Under the pieces are notes generated by a model that saw nothing but the letters and a program-made list of their open reading frames with translations, did no database searches and was not told the origin of the DNA. Source: CAZRGV01 sp964599655 (GTDB lineage Bacteria; Planctomycetota; Planctomycetia; Isosphaerales; Isosphaeraceae). Taken from it: a stretch of 42,756 nt of DNA. The translations under genes were made by a program, and so were the position numbers. This document shows positions 1 through 9,880 of this stretch, piece after piece. Location of the stretch: the NCBI GenBank assembly GCA_964599655.1, contig CAZRGV010000045.1, positions 1-42,756 of the forward strand, in the 5' to 3' direction. Each line of letters opens with the position of its first letter. Within the stretch, counting starts at the first letter, position 1.

Positions 1-513
<513 letters not shown>

Positions 514-703
514 GGCCGTTGGGTTCTCCGTGGATCAGGATGTCGAAAGTTCGGTTGATGGGATGGTCGGTGGATGATGGCCGGCCCCGCGGAACCGTTC
601 CGATGCGCCTGGCCCGATTCGGAAGCCGGAACGACGGCGTTGGTTGTCTGGCGCGGGCTTGCGGCGGTTCGGTGCGATTTCAAAAGAACGCGGAGCGTCC
701 GGT

Positions 704-994
704 TTAACCCTCGACGATGGCGAGAATGTCGTCCTCACGCATCAGCAAGTAGGTCTCACCGTCGACCTTGATCTCTTCGGGAGCGTACGAGGTGAACAGG
801 ACCTGGTCGCCGACCTTGACCTGCAACTCTCGGCGCTTGCCGTCCTTGGTGACGCGGCCGTCCCCGACGGCGATCACCTTGCCCTTCTGGGGCTTGTCCT
901 TGGCCGTGTCGGGCAGCACGATGCCGCCGGCGGTCGTCTGCCTGGCCTCCTCACGCTCGACCACGACCCGATCGCCCAAAGGCTGAATCTTCAT
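704..994 (-). CDS. groS: Co-chaperonin GroES
   Basis: Heptameric lid of the GroEL folding chamber. The 96-residue protein starts MKIQPLGDRVVVEREE and has the mobile-loop segment TAGGIVLPDTAKDKPQ (about residues 20-35), which contacts GroEL, and the roof/core signature GDQVLFTSYAPEEIKVDGE near the C-terminus. Length is exactly typical for the family (95-100). The ATG at 994 was chosen over upstream in-frame starts because homology begins there and an AGGGAG ribosome site lies about nine bases before it. It precedes groEL on the same strand. No CIRCE inverted repeat (TTAGCACTC-N9-GAGTGCTAA) is visible upstream, so HrcA control is not supported here. Confidence 0.97.
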   Translation of the reverse strand: MKIQPLGDRVVVEREEARQTTAGGIVLPDTAKDKPQKGKVIAVGDGRVTKDGKRRELQVKVGDQVLFTSYAPEEIKVDGETYLLMREDDILAIVEG

Positions 995-1984
995 CGACGC
1001 GATCTCCCTGATCGGCCTCCCTCGAATCGGCGGGAGGCCCCTGACTGAGACGTTATCGCGGACACCCGCCGCGACCGCGGATGCCCGAGGCTCGTCCTCC
1101 ACCCCATGCAAGCCTCGTGCCTTCGTCAACGACTCGAATTAATGTCTTGTCTTCCAATTGCTTGCGTCGATTCGCTCAAGGCGTGCGACGGGTTGGCCCT
1201 GCCGAACCCGACGCAGTCGTCGCGGGGGCCTGCCATTTCGGCAGTCGACCCGTGGGGAGGCTCCGAGAAATGTCGGAGATGGTCTCCGCCCGAGCGGGAC
1301 GGGGTCGAAAACCCGGACCGAACCGCGCACGGTTGCGATCGTTTTGAGAAATGAGGAATTTGAAGCAGGTGTGATCGATCTTGATGTGGTATGGTTGTCG
1401 GAGACTCACGTTGGTTGGTCGATTCGGCAGACTTTGCCCGACTTGCCATCCAGGTGGGTTTCGATCGGTTCCGTCCAAGCCGATTTCGGGTGCCTGAGGC
1501 TGCGGGATTCGGGCGCTCCCGCGCAACTATGTTGATTTTTGATCCGTTTTTCGAGTGATTGGTTGACTGATCGCAGCGGTTTGTTATCTTAGACCCAAAT
1601 CCCTTCACGGACAGGACCGAAATATCCGTTCGGTTTCTGGTCTGATCGGACTTCGAACGTTGCCGCGCTTGTCGAGGGCGTCAACCCGCTCTGGGTTGGG
1701 AGGCGAGCCTGGATTGGCGCGTTTCCGCCGTTGAGGAGGAGTTCCCAGGGAGCGGTTCGGTCATTCACGACTTCGGGTCGCCCGCAACGACGTTGGAACC
1801 TGCCACGGGGTCCGATGTCGTCCGAGGCATCCGTGGACGCGGTCGCGGGTCGTCAAGGTTTTCGAGGGGCCAGGCGGATCTTGTTTTGGCAGAGGTTTCG
1901 GGTCTTCGATCGCTGGCCGGGTCTCTCGTTCGGCGCCATTCTTTCCTTTCCTTCGTTCCGTCTCGGCCCAACACACTCAGAGCC
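995..1984. other. Long intergenic region between groES and the secreted protein
   Basis: About 990 bases separate the divergent groES and the secreted-protein gene. Open frames here on both strands have no recognisable domains or good ribosome sites and are judged spurious. The only structure I support is a forward promoter candidate at 1563-1590. I could not find a convincing groES promoter on the minus strand. An upstream in-frame start for the secreted protein at 1793 would extend coding into this region, but the added residues look non-coding. Confidence 0.5.
1563..1590 (+). promoter_or_regulatory. Candidate sigma70-type promoter for the secreted protein
   Basis: TTGACT (1563-1568), a 16-base spacer and TATCTT (1585-1590) read forward. 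If real, it gives a 5' leader of nearly 390 bases before the ATG at 1985. Based on hexamer match and spacing only. Confidence 0.4.
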
Positions 1985-4900
1985 ATGACACCGGGGATTC
2001 TTCCGATGCTGTTTCCTAGGAATGGGTTCTTGCGGCGCAACGAACGATTTCGGCCCTGGGAGGCCCTGGTCCGGGAGACGTCGAGGCGGCGCCGCCGTCG
2101 CCTCGCCGTCGACGTCCTCGAAGACCGGACGCTGCTGGCGAGCCTGAAGGTCGGCGCGCTGGTCGACATGTCGAAGATGCTCGGCAGTGAAGAAGAAACG
2201 ACGATCGCGATCAATCCGAAGAACCCGAACAATTTGTTCGCGGCGGCGATTGGGGCGAGCACCGGTCAGGTGGCCTCGGTCAGCTTCGATGGCGGAGCCA
2301 CCTGGGCCACGCGGGTCATGTCGTCGGGCAGCGACGGAACTCCCGTGGCCTGCTGCGACGCGAGCGCGGCGTTCGACCAGTTCGGCAACCTGTTCATGAC
2401 CTACCTGAGCTCATCGATTCACACGATTGTGCTCATGAGCACCGACGGCGGCCTGACGTTCACCCAGCTCGCCGACTTCGGCAGCGCCGACCAGCCGACG
2501 ATCGTGACCGGGCCGGGCGATCAACCGGGCACGCAGAGTGTCTGGGTGACGTACAACTTCAACGGCAGCATCGTGGCACGAGGGGCCAGGGTCACGGCCC
2601 TGGGACAGGTGGGCAGCTTCACCAGCGCCCAAACCGCGCCGAACAGCAGTGGCGGCAACTTCGGCGACATCGCCATCGGCCCGAATGGCGAGGTCTACGT
2701 GACCTATCAGAATAACACGGGAGGCCAGGGCGCCTCGTCGGTCCTCGGCAATGTCGATCCCGACGGACTGGGTCCCCAGGGCTTCTCGGCCCAGGTGAAC
2801 ATCACCAGCATGAACGTGGGCGGGTTCGACTACATTCCCGCGCAGAGCTCGAGGTCGGTCGATTCGGAAGCGGGCTTGGCCTGGGATCGGAGCAATGGGC
2901 CGCACAGGGGCCGGCTGTACCTTGTCTACACGGACGAGACCCCCGACGAGTCGAACAACATGGATATCATGTTGCGATACTCGGACGACAAGGGACAAAC
3001 CTGGAGCCCGGCGCTGAAGGTCAACGACGACAACACGACCAACAGCCAGTTCCTGCCCAAGATCGCGCTCGACCAGACCACCGGCGCGGTGGCGATCGTC
3101 TGGTTCGACGCTCGGCAGGACAACGGCAGCGGCCCCGGCGACACCGACGGCAAGGTGAACACCGACGCGATCCTTTATGGCACGGTGAGCCTCGACGGCG
3201 GGCAGACGGTGCTGCCCAACGTGCAGATCGGCGGCGGGCCGTCGAACTCGGCCACGCCGGGGGGCAACGGCAACGGCGGCTTCAACTACGGGGATTACAT
3301 CGGCCTGGCGTTCCACGCGGGCGTGTTCTTCCCGATCTGGCCCGACAACAGCACGGCCCTGGTTGGGAATCCCGACCGGCCCAACTTCGATCTGGCCACC
3401 GCGGCGGTGACCGTCGAGCAGTTGACCGTGACGCCGTTGCCGATCACGCCGACGGAGAACGCGCTATTCACGGGAGCGGTCGCCCGGTTCAAGCCGTTCA
3501 AGCCGAATCTTCCCGCGTCGAACTTCACGGCGACGATCCAATGGGGGAATGGCAACACTTCGGCCGGCACGATCTCGGCCAACCCCGACGGCACGTTCAA
3601 CGTCAGCGGTTCGAACACCTACCAGGAAGGTGGGGCGTATCCGTTGTCGGTGACGGTCAGCGACCTTTCGAGCGGCGATGTCGTGACGGGCCTGCTCACG
3701 ATCCAGGTGACGGACATCGCGTTGCAGGCCCAGGGGACGACGATCTCGAACCTCCACGAAGGCGACTCCTTCAACGGCACGGTGGCCACGTTCTACGACC
3801 CGGATCCCGACCTCCACGTGGCGTCCGACTACTCGGCGACGATCCACTGGGGCGACGACAACACGATCACGACCGGAACCATCGTCGCCGACCCGTTGGC
3901 GGGCCCCAATCACTTCGTCGTCACGGCCACGCACGTGTTCGGCGGTGGCACGTCGGCCGTGGTGGTGACCATCAACAGTCCGGGGGGCGGCACGGCGAAG
4001 GCCACCACGACGGCCGACGTGCAGGATTCGGTGCTGACGTCCAGCGGCCTTCCGATCTCGCCTCAGGAAGGGATCACCGCCAGCTTCGCGGTGGCACACT
4101 TCAACGACGCCGACCCGAGAATCCAGTCCGCAAGCAACTACTTCGCGACGATCCAATGGGGCGACGGGACGACCAGCCCGGGAACGATTTCGGTGGACGC
4201 GATCAACGGCGGCTGGCTGGTCTCCGGCTCCCACGGGTACGACGTGGGCACGTACAACATCACGGTGACCATCGGCAACAACTCGGGTAGCAACACGACC
4301 GTGGCGCAGACCACAGCCACGGTGCAGGATGCGCCTCTGTCCGCCACGGCCTTCAATTACAACAGCGTGGAAGGTCAGACGACCCAGAAGTTCCTGGTCG
4401 CGTTCACGGACGCCGATCCGAGGGACAATCCCGTCACGCGCTACGCCGCGACGGTCGACTGGGGCGACGGAACGACCAGCAGCTCGATCACCGATCCGGG
4501 CCTGGTCAAGATCGTGATCAACACGGACGGCGGTTATCTGGTTCAGGCGACGCATGCGTATCGGGTCGCCGGCACGTACCTTTACAGCGTGACGGTGGCT
4601 GAGACGGTCGGCGGCGCGACCACGACCGCCAGCGCGGTCTTCTCCGTGTCGGCCGGCATCCTCTCGGCGAAGGTGGTGACCACCGCCACGCCCTACGAGG
4701 GGAACCCGTTCTCCGGGGCCATCGCCACCTTCAAGAGCACCAACCCGATCGCCCTGGCCAGCGACTTCACGGCGACCGTCGACTGGGGCGACGGAACCAC
4801 GTCGTCGGGCAACGCGCTGACGATCACCAAGACGCCCAGCGGCGAATTTGCGATTCAGAGCGCGGGCACCAAGGTGTACCAGACCCCTGGCAGCTACGTG

Positions 4901-6100
4901 GTCGGCGTCGTGGTCACCAGCGCGAGCCTGGTGCAGTCCTCGGCCAACGGCTCGATCCAGGTGCTGGATGCCCCGCTCACGGCGCAGGGCGTGCCGGTCA
5001 CTGGACAGGCGAAGACGGACCTGACCAACCTCCACGTCGCGTCCTTCAACGACCTGGACCCGACCCCGAACCTCGGGGAATTCTCGGCGATCATCGTCTG
5101 GGGCGACGGCACGCGATCGCCCGGTACGATCGTGGCGAACGGCTCTGGTGGGTTCGACGTCGTCGGCTCGCACCACTATGACCGGGCCGGACAGTTCGCG
5201 GGCGGCGTGGCGGTCCTCAGCCGTTTTGGCAGCGTGGTGATGACCGGGATGGTGGCGAAGATCACGCCCCGGCTGTTCACGCTGACGGGCGACCTGAGCC
5301 CCTCGAGCCAGTCGACGGCCCTTCCCAACAGTGGCGTGACCCGCGATTCGACGCCGACGTTCGAGGGACAGTCGGAACCCGGAGCGACGGTCAACCTGTA
5401 CGTTGTGCCGGGCACTCCGGGAGCGCAATGGGTCTCGATCGGCAGCGCCATCGCGAACAGCGGCGGCCGCTGGTCGGTCACGGTCTCGTCGCTCGGCGAC
5501 GGGTCGTACACGATCGTGGGCTCGGCGGTCGACTCGCTGGGTCAGGTCAGTAGCACGCCGACGTTGCTGCTGGGAGGGCAGCGCCCGCTGGTCGTTGACA
5601 CCCACGGACCAAGGGTTTCGAAGGTCGCCGTCGACGCGAGGACTGGTCAGGTCAACGTGACCCTGACGGACGACGGCAGCGGCCTGCTTCCTTCGGCGCT
5701 GGCCAACGCGGGGAATTATTCGCTGTCGCTGATCGGTGGACGATCGAGCCAGACCTTGCGGGTTTCGGACCTCTCGATCCGTCCGTCGACTCCCAACACG
5801 ACGCAGACGGCGACGCTCACGTTCGGCGGGCTTCGCCGGTTCGCGGCGGGCGACTACGTGATCGAGATCTCGGCGCCTGGCCTGACCGATCGGGCTGGAA
5901 ACGTCCTCGACGAGCGGTACTACGTGCCGTTCCCTGGGCTTTACACGCAACCCGGCCAGAACTTCGTGGCGGAGTTCTCCAGCAACGGCCAGGTGGTCTC
6001 GGCCATCCGGCAATACGTTCCGCCGCCCGAGATCATCGCGGCGCAGCGTCACAACCAACTCATCCAGAGTCGGCTTCGGCTTCGAGGCCGGAGGGGCTGA
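1985..6100 (+). CDS. Large secreted protein: sialidase-like propeller plus six PKD-like repeats
   Basis: Predicted surface or secreted protein of 1371 residues; no enzymatic activity can be assigned. A basic stretch (residues 34-39) is followed by LEDRTLLA (46-52), the N-terminal motif typical of planctomycete exported proteins. Residues ~60-480 resemble a BNR/sialidase-type beta-propeller, with Asp-box-like segments such as STDGGLTFTQL and SDDKGQTWSPAL. Six repeats follow (~481-1092, bases ~3427-5260), each with a core like ATIxWGDGTTSxGTI, which suits PKD/cadherin-like beta-sandwiches. Residues ~1100-1200 resemble a bacterial Ig-like domain (PTFEGQSEPGATVNLYV), and ~1205-1340 an SbsA-like Ig fold. 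The start at 1985 is uncertain: no strong ribosome site is seen, and 2006 or 1793 are in-frame alternatives. Confidence 0.85.
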   Translation: MTPGILPMLFPRNGFLRRNERFRPWEALVRETSRRRRRRLAVDVLEDRTLLASLKVGALVDMSKMLGSEEETTIAINPKNPNNLFAAAIGASTGQVASVSFDGGATWATRVMSSGSDGTPVACCDASAAFDQFGNLFMTYLSSSIHTIVLMSTDGGLTFTQLADFGSADQPTIVTGPGDQPGTQSVWVTYNFNGSIVARGARVTALGQVGSFTSAQTAPNSSGGNFGDIAIGPNGEVYVTYQNNTGGQGASSVLGNVDPDGLGPQGFSAQVNITSMNVGGFDYIPAQSSRSVDSEAGLAWDRSNGPHRGRLYLVYTDETPDESNNMDIMLRYSDDKGQTWSPALKVNDDNTTNSQFLPKIALDQTTGAVAIVWFDARQDNGSGPGDTDGKVNTDAILYGTVSLDGGQTVLPNVQIGGGPSNSATPGGNGNGGFNYGDYIGLAFHAGVFFPIWPDNSTALVGNPDRPNFDLATAAVTVEQLTVTPLPITPTENALFTGAVARFKPFKPNLPASNFTATIQWGNGNTSAGTISANPDGTFNVSGSNTYQEGGAYPLSVTVSDLSSGDVVTGLLTIQVTDIALQAQGTTISNLHEGDSFNGTVATFYDPDPDLHVASDYSATIHWGDDNTITTGTIVADPLAGPNHFVVTATHVFGGGTSAVVVTINSPGGGTAKATTTADVQDSVLTSSGLPISPQEGITASFAVAHFNDADPRIQSASNYFATIQWGDGTTSPGTISVDAINGGWLVSGSHGYDVGTYNITVTIGNNSGSNTTVAQTTATVQDAPLSATAFNYNSVEGQTTQKFLVAFTDADPRDNPVTRYAATVDWGDGTTSSSITDPGLVKIVINTDGGYLVQATHAYRVAGTYLYSVTVAETVGGATTTASAVFSVSAGILSAKVVTTATPYEGNPFSGAIATFKSTNPIALASDFTATVDWGDGTTSSGNALTITKTPSGEFAIQSAGTKVYQTPGSYVVGVVVTSASLVQSSANGSIQVLDAPLTAQGVPVTGQAKTDLTNLHVASFNDLDPTPNLGEFSAIIVWGDGTRSPGTIVANGSGGFDVVGSHHYDRAGQFAGGVAVLSRFGSVVMTGMVAKITPRLFTLTGDLSPSSQSTALPNSGVTRDSTPTFEGQSEPGATVNLYVVPGTPGAQWVSIGSAIANSGGRWSVTVSSLGDGSYTIVGSAVDSLGQVSSTPTLLLGGQRPLVVDTHGPRVSKVAVDARTGQVNVTLTDDGSGLLPSALANAGNYSLSLIGGRSSQTLRVSDLSIRPSTPNTTQTATLTFGGLRRFAAGDYVIEISAPGLTDRAGNVLDERYYVPFPGLYTQPGQNFVAEFSSNGQVVSAIRQYVPPPEIIAAQRHNQLIQSRLRLRGRRG

Positions 6101-6213
6101 AGACGACCAGGCGTGGCCGGATCGCGGCACGGCCGGCCCGTTGACGTTCGCGTCACGAGCCGGGCGCGCCGAATTCCCGCCTCGACCTCGCGAGCGTTCC
6201 GGGTTCAAACGGC

Positions 6214-6726
6214 TCAGCCGCGGTCCTGCAGATGCGCCTCGAGGAACCAGAGCCGCTTGTCGGCCGTTCGTGAGATTTCGGTAAACAGGTCGGCGGTGGT
6301 CGGGTCGCCGAGCGCCGCCGACTCGTCGATCGCCTTGCGGACGCGGTTGGCGAACGGTCCGAGCCGCTCGATCAGGGCCCCGAGATGTTCCACGCCCTCG
6401 ACGGCTCTGGTGGGGTATTCCGGAATCGTGGACGATTCGGCCGCCATCCGGACGGTTCCCAGGGCGTAGCCCCCCAGCGCCGTGGCACGCTCGGCAAGAT
6501 CATCCACGAATCCGGACAATTCCTCGGCGATCTCGTCGAACAGCAGATGGAGCGAGTAGAAGTTCGGTCCCTTGACATTCCAGTGCGCCTGCTTGACCTG
6601 CGACCGGAGATCCGACGTGTCGGCCAGGAACTGGTTGAGCAAGGCGACGAGCTGACTGCGGGCGTTCTCGGCGAGATCGACGTGCGTCGGGAAACGCCTG
6701 TGGTTCGTCTGGGTCGCGGGGGACAT
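6214..6726 (-). CDS. dps: Dps-family ferritin-like protein
   Basis: Dps proteins form 12-subunit shells that oxidise and store iron with hydrogen peroxide, protecting DNA. The 170-residue protein contains the family signature around HWNVKGPNFYSLH. All five expected inter-subunit ferroxidase ligands are present at the right spacing: His48, His60, Asp64, Asp75 and Glu79 (pattern H-x11-H-x3-D-x10-D-x3-E). The ATG at 6726 is preceded by GGAAGGAAG at normal distance, and homology starts near residue 15; longer in-frame starts reach into the plsX promoter and are rejected. It converges with the secreted-protein gene and is divergent from plsX. No clear promoter or PerR/OxyR-type site was found upstream. 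The N-terminal tail is short and not strongly basic. Confidence 0.93.
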   Translation of the reverse strand: MSPATQTNHRRFPTHVDLAENARSQLVALLNQFLADTSDLRSQVKQAHWNVKGPNFYSLHLLFDEIAEELSGFVDDLAERATALGGYALGTVRMAAESSTIPEYPTRAVEGVEHLGALIERLGPFANRVRKAIDESAALGDPTTADLFTEISRTADKRLWFLEAHLQDRG

Positions 6727-6851
6727 GGTTCGTGGTCTTCCTTCCCGACTCTTGTGGAAAATCATTCGGATCAACAACCGGTTGACATGCAACTCTCGCG
6801 CCGTGTGCAACCTTGAGATCGCGGACTCCAGGGATTCGCGGTGGCGAATGC

Positions 6852-6881
6852 TTGACAGGTGCGTGAGCCATTTTCTACGAT
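6852..6881 (+). promoter_or_regulatory. Sigma70-type promoter for plsX
   Basis: TTGACA (6852-6857), an 18-base spacer and TACGAT (6876-6881) form a good forward promoter. The ~170-base leader to the plsX ATG contains a small hairpin, GTTGAG-GGTGG-CTCAAC, at 6981-6997. Confidence 0.6.
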
Positions 6882-7057
6882 ACGCCCCGTGGCGGGCTTT
6901 GGCCGGAGCGGGGAAGAGAAGTCCGGGCCTGGTGCCGCCCAACATCCCCTAGCTCGTGAACCCATTCGGGATGCCCGGGAGTTGAGGGTGGCTCAACCTC
7001 CGCGCATCCTGTCCTCCTTCCTACCTTTGTCAAGCCATTCCTCGGAGAGAGAGACCG

Positions 7058-8104
7058 ATGCGGATAGCCCTGGACGCGATGGGAGGCGACTACGCTCCCG
7101 GCCCGATTGTCGAGGGAGCCGTCCAGGCGGTGCATGCCCAGCAGGAACTGGTCGTCGTCCTGGTGGGAGACGAGGCTCGCGTCGAGGCGGAACTCGCCCG
7201 GTTCCCCGACGCGCCTCGCGACCGGCTACCCCTGGTTCACGCCAGCCAGGTCATCGGCATGGACGAGAAACCCGTCGAGGGGCTCCGGAAGAAGCGGGAT
7301 AACTCGATTTCCAAATGCTGGGGCCTGATGGCGACCGGCGAGGTTAAGGCGGTGGTCTCGGCCGGAAACACCGGCGCGATGGTGGGGGCGGGGCTCTTCA
7401 ACGCCAAGATGTTTCTGCCCGGTGTGCGACGTCCCGGCATCGCGGCGATCTACCCGACCCATAAAGGGCCGGCGGTCGTGATCGACGTCGGTGCCAACAT
7501 GCACCCGAAGCCGGAAGACCTTTACCAGTACGGCGTGATGGGAGCGATTTACGCCGAGCACGTGCTGGGCCTGACGTCGCCGACGATCGGGCTGCTGAAC
7601 GTCGGAGCCGAGGAAGACAAGGGGAACGAACTGACCCGCTCGGCCCGCGCGATGTTCAAGGCCAGCCCGTTCGCCCCGAGGTTCGTCGGCAATGTCGAGG
7701 GACGCGACATCTACGAAGGCAACGCCCGGGTCATCGTCTGCGAAGGCTTCACCGGGAACGTCCTGCTCAAGGCGGGGGAAGGGGCCGTCGAGTTCCTCTT
7801 CTCCGAACTGAAGCAGGAGTTGGCCAAGCTGCTGCCCCGGCTCTCGGCCGAGGACGGTCAGGTGGTAGGCACCGAACTGAAGAACCTGAAGGCGCGGTTC
7901 GAGTACGCCGAATTCGGCGGCGCGCCCTTGCTGGGAATCAAGGGGGCGTGCATCATTTGCCACGGTTCGAGCGACGCCCGAGCCATCAAGAACGCGCTTC
8001 GCGTTGCCGGCATCATGGCCGAGGACCAGATCAACGCGCAGATTGTCAGCGCGCTGTCGGACGCCCCCGAAGTGCCCAACGCCGCGGAGACGGGATCGGC
8101 CTGA
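7058..8104 (+). CDS. plsX: Phosphate acyltransferase PlsX
   Basis: Makes acyl-phosphate from acyl-ACP and phosphate, the first step of the PlsX/PlsY/PlsC route to phosphatidic acid; a peripheral membrane enzyme. The 348 residues start MRIALDAMGGDYAP, the hallmark N-terminus, and include the conserved SAGNTGAMVGAG stretch (residues ~103-114), DVGANMHPKPEDLYQYG and CEGFTGNVLLKAGEG. Length is normal for the family. GGAGAGAGAG sits just before the ATG. It opens the fatty-acid cluster, followed by fabD after a 93-base gap. rpmF, which often precedes plsX in other bacteria, is absent; a promoter lies at 6852-6881 instead. All blocks I recognise are intact. Confidence 0.97.
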   Translation: MRIALDAMGGDYAPGPIVEGAVQAVHAQQELVVVLVGDEARVEAELARFPDAPRDRLPLVHASQVIGMDEKPVEGLRKKRDNSISKCWGLMATGEVKAVVSAGNTGAMVGAGLFNAKMFLPGVRRPGIAAIYPTHKGPAVVIDVGANMHPKPEDLYQYGVMGAIYAEHVLGLTSPTIGLLNVGAEEDKGNELTRSARAMFKASPFAPRFVGNVEGRDIYEGNARVIVCEGFTGNVLLKAGEGAVEFLFSELKQELAKLLPRLSAEDGQVVGTELKNLKARFEYAEFGGAPLLGIKGACIICHGSSDARAIKNALRVAGIMAEDQINAQIVSALSDAPEVPNAAETGSA

Positions 8105-8197
8105 CCGCGTTCACAGAGCGCGTCTTCCGCCTGGATCGAGCGCCCGAGACGCCTGGTCCGATTCACGAACCTCGTTGCTTGTGCGAGAGGGTTGCCC

Positions 8198-9109
8198 GTG
8201 CCCAAGATTGCTTTCCTCTTCCCCGGCCAGGGCGCCCAGTTCGTGGGCATGGGCCGCGAGCTGGACCGAGACCTTCCGGCGGCCCGTGCCCTGTTCGACC
8301 GGGCCAACGAGATCCTCGGCTTTGACCTTCGATCGCTCTGCTTCGAAGGTCCGGCCGATCGGCTCGAAGCCACGGATGTCAGTCAGCCCGCGATTTTCGT
8401 CGCCAGCCTCGCGGCGCTCGAGGGCCTGAAGGCCGAGCAGCCCGACCTGATCGCCCAGTGCGCCGGGGCCGCGGGCCTGAGCCTGGGCGAATACACGGCC
8501 CTCGTCTTCGCCGGCGCCCTCGACTTCGAAACCGGTCTGCGGCTGGTCCGACGACGGGGTGAGGCGATGCAGGCCGCGGCCCTGGCCTCGCCGAGCGGCA
8601 TGACCAGCGTTCTGGGACTCGACGAGGCGAAGGTCGACCAGCTCTGCGAGAGGGTCGCGCCTCACGGCCGGCTCTGGAAGGCCAACCTGCTCGGGCCGGG
8701 CAACATCGTGGTTTCCGGCGATCGATCGGCGATCACTCAGATCGAACCGGTGGCCCTGGAACTCGGCGCGATGAAGGTCATTCCGCTGGCCGTCGCCGGC
8801 GCCTTCCACACCCCCTTGATGGAACCGGCCGCCCGGCAGCTTGCCGAGGTGCTCGACCAGGTGGCCTTCCAGCCGTCAAGGATTCCGGTTTACTCGAATG
8901 TCGATGCCGAGATCCACCACGAGCCCGACGACCTGCGGCGAACGCTGGTCGCGCAGGTCATCGGTGGCGTGCGGTGGGAAGACTCGATGCGACGAATGAT
9001 CTCCGACGGCTTCGACACGTTCTACGAGATCGGACCCGGACGGGTGTTGACCGGCCTTTTGAAGCGGATCGACCGCAAGGTCCCTTGCACGAGCATCCCG
9101 GCGCGTTGA
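8198..9109 (+). CDS. fabD: Malonyl-CoA:ACP transacylase FabD
   Basis: Transfers malonyl from CoA to acyl carrier protein, feeding chain elongation. The 303 residues contain the oxyanion-loop FPGQGAQ (8-14), the nucleophile elbow GLSLGE with Ser95, the carboxylate-binding Arg120 and catalytic His204 in GAFHTP. The elbow is GLSLGE rather than the common GHSLGE; from memory the Leu form is found in plant and some other FabD enzymes, so activity is expected. GTG at 8198 is preferred over TTG at 8192 because GAGAGG is correctly spaced for the GTG. A short GC hairpin (GGCGCG-TTGAT-CGCGCC, 9100-9116) spans the stop codon and could end transcription. The next gene is convergent, which breaks the fab order here. 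Confidence 0.96.
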   Translation: MPKIAFLFPGQGAQFVGMGRELDRDLPAARALFDRANEILGFDLRSLCFEGPADRLEATDVSQPAIFVASLAALEGLKAEQPDLIAQCAGAAGLSLGEYTALVFAGALDFETGLRLVRRRGEAMQAAALASPSGMTSVLGLDEAKVDQLCERVAPHGRLWKANLLGPGNIVVSGDRSAITQIEPVALELGAMKVIPLAVAGAFHTPLMEPAARQLAEVLDQVAFQPSRIPVYSNVDAEIHHEPDDLRRTLVAQVIGGVRWEDSMRRMISDGFDTFYEIGPGRVLTGLLKRIDRKVPCTSIPAR

Positions 9110-9182
9110 TCGCGCCGCGGACCGGGCGGCGCCCCGTCGAGCCACGGGCCCAAACTCCCCATGCGCCGTTTCCGACCGGATC

Positions 9183-9782
9183 TCAGGGGTGCAGGATCGT
9201 GACCAGGAGCGACGTATCTTCGAGTGCGAGCAGCGAGTGCGCCTCACCCTGTTTGAGGTGGATCAACTGCCCCGGCAAGAGGGTGTGCGTGGTCCCTCCC
9301 TTCGAGAATTCGGCCTTGCCTTCGAGGCACTGGATCGTGGCCTCGCCCCTGGCCTTGTGACTGGGAAGCTCCTTTCCCTTGCGGACGATCAGGCGGATGA
9401 CCTCCAACCCTTCCGTCTTGATCAGGGGGGCCGAGCGGGCCTCGTGGATCGCCGGTCCCAACGGACGGATATCGAAGGCGAAGCATTCTTCGATTGTACG
9501 GGGCGTTTCGGGGACGACCTCGAGCACTCCCGTGGGCGGATTCTTTTCGACAAATGCGTGAACGTCGTCGATCGCTCGCTGTACCGCCTCGCGATGCTGG
9601 TGGTTCGGAACGCTGTCGAGAACGCTGGTCAGGCGATCGAGCAGGTGTTCGGCGGCGTCACCTGGGGTGAGCCCTTCGACGTGGACTTCCGGAAACTCGC
9701 GATGATGAACCTCGTGTGTGTGAATGGCGGAGCACGCACACATCTTGTCCGTCACGATCACGTTTTCAGCGACGCCAGCCAT
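9183..9782 (-). CDS. Cupin-domain protein with Cys/His-rich N-terminus, next to NO reductase
   Basis: 199 residues, function unknown. The N-terminus has a dense set of potential metal ligands: Cys15, Cys17, His21, His23, His26 and His27. A helical segment (~40-95) follows. The C-terminal ~80 residues form a single cupin barrel: glycine-rich turns around GEATIQCLEGKAEF and PGQLIHLKQGEAHSLLAL, with His in HKARGE and in EAHSLL as possible metal ligands. The ATG at 9782 has GAGGAG at good distance; longer frames run into the qNor 3' end. It lies 98 bases downstream of the quinol NO reductase on the same strand, so co-transcription is likely and suggests a role in NO or metal handling. That link is inferred from position only. 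It is convergent with fabD. Confidence 0.85.
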   Translation of the reverse strand: MAGVAENVIVTDKMCACSAIHTHEVHHREFPEVHVEGLTPGDAAEHLLDRLTSVLDSVPNHQHREAVQRAIDDVHAFVEKNPPTGVLEVVPETPRTIEECFAFDIRPLGPAIHEARSAPLIKTEGLEVIRLIVRKGKELPSHKARGEATIQCLEGKAEFSKGGTTHTLLPGQLIHLKQGEAHSLLALEDTSLLVTILHP

Positions 9783-9880
9783 GGACAAACTCCTCGAGGT
9801 CAAGAAGGGGAGGCCTGGCTGAGCCCGGTCCTCAAGCCGAAGTCGCTCGGGTCCGAAAACCGGGCTCGGACGATCCTGGG

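Noticed and set aside
995..1200. CIRCE operator expected upstream of groES
   Set aside because: No TTAGCACTC / GAGTGCTAA pair, even allowing mismatches, was found by eye.
1126..1608. 160-codon minus-strand frame upstream of groES
   Set aside because: No recognisable domain, no ribosome site, and it lies in the leader region with low coding character.
3464..6208. Long open frame (914 codons) antisense to the secreted protein
   Set aside because: It mirrors the high-GC third positions of the plus-strand gene; the translation is Arg/Asp/Val-rich without domains, while the plus strand has clear repeats.
6146..6218. GGTTCAAAC near 6200 suggested a tRNA T-loop
   Set aside because: No matching acceptor, D or anticodon stems can be drawn at the right distances, and the sequence runs into the dps stop codon.
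6890..7057. Possible structured RNA in the plsX leader (a GAGAAGTCCGGGCC stretch recalls the GAGGAAAGTCCGGGC of RNase P RNA)
   Set aside because: Only ~170 bases are available before plsX, and none of the other conserved RNase P blocks are present.
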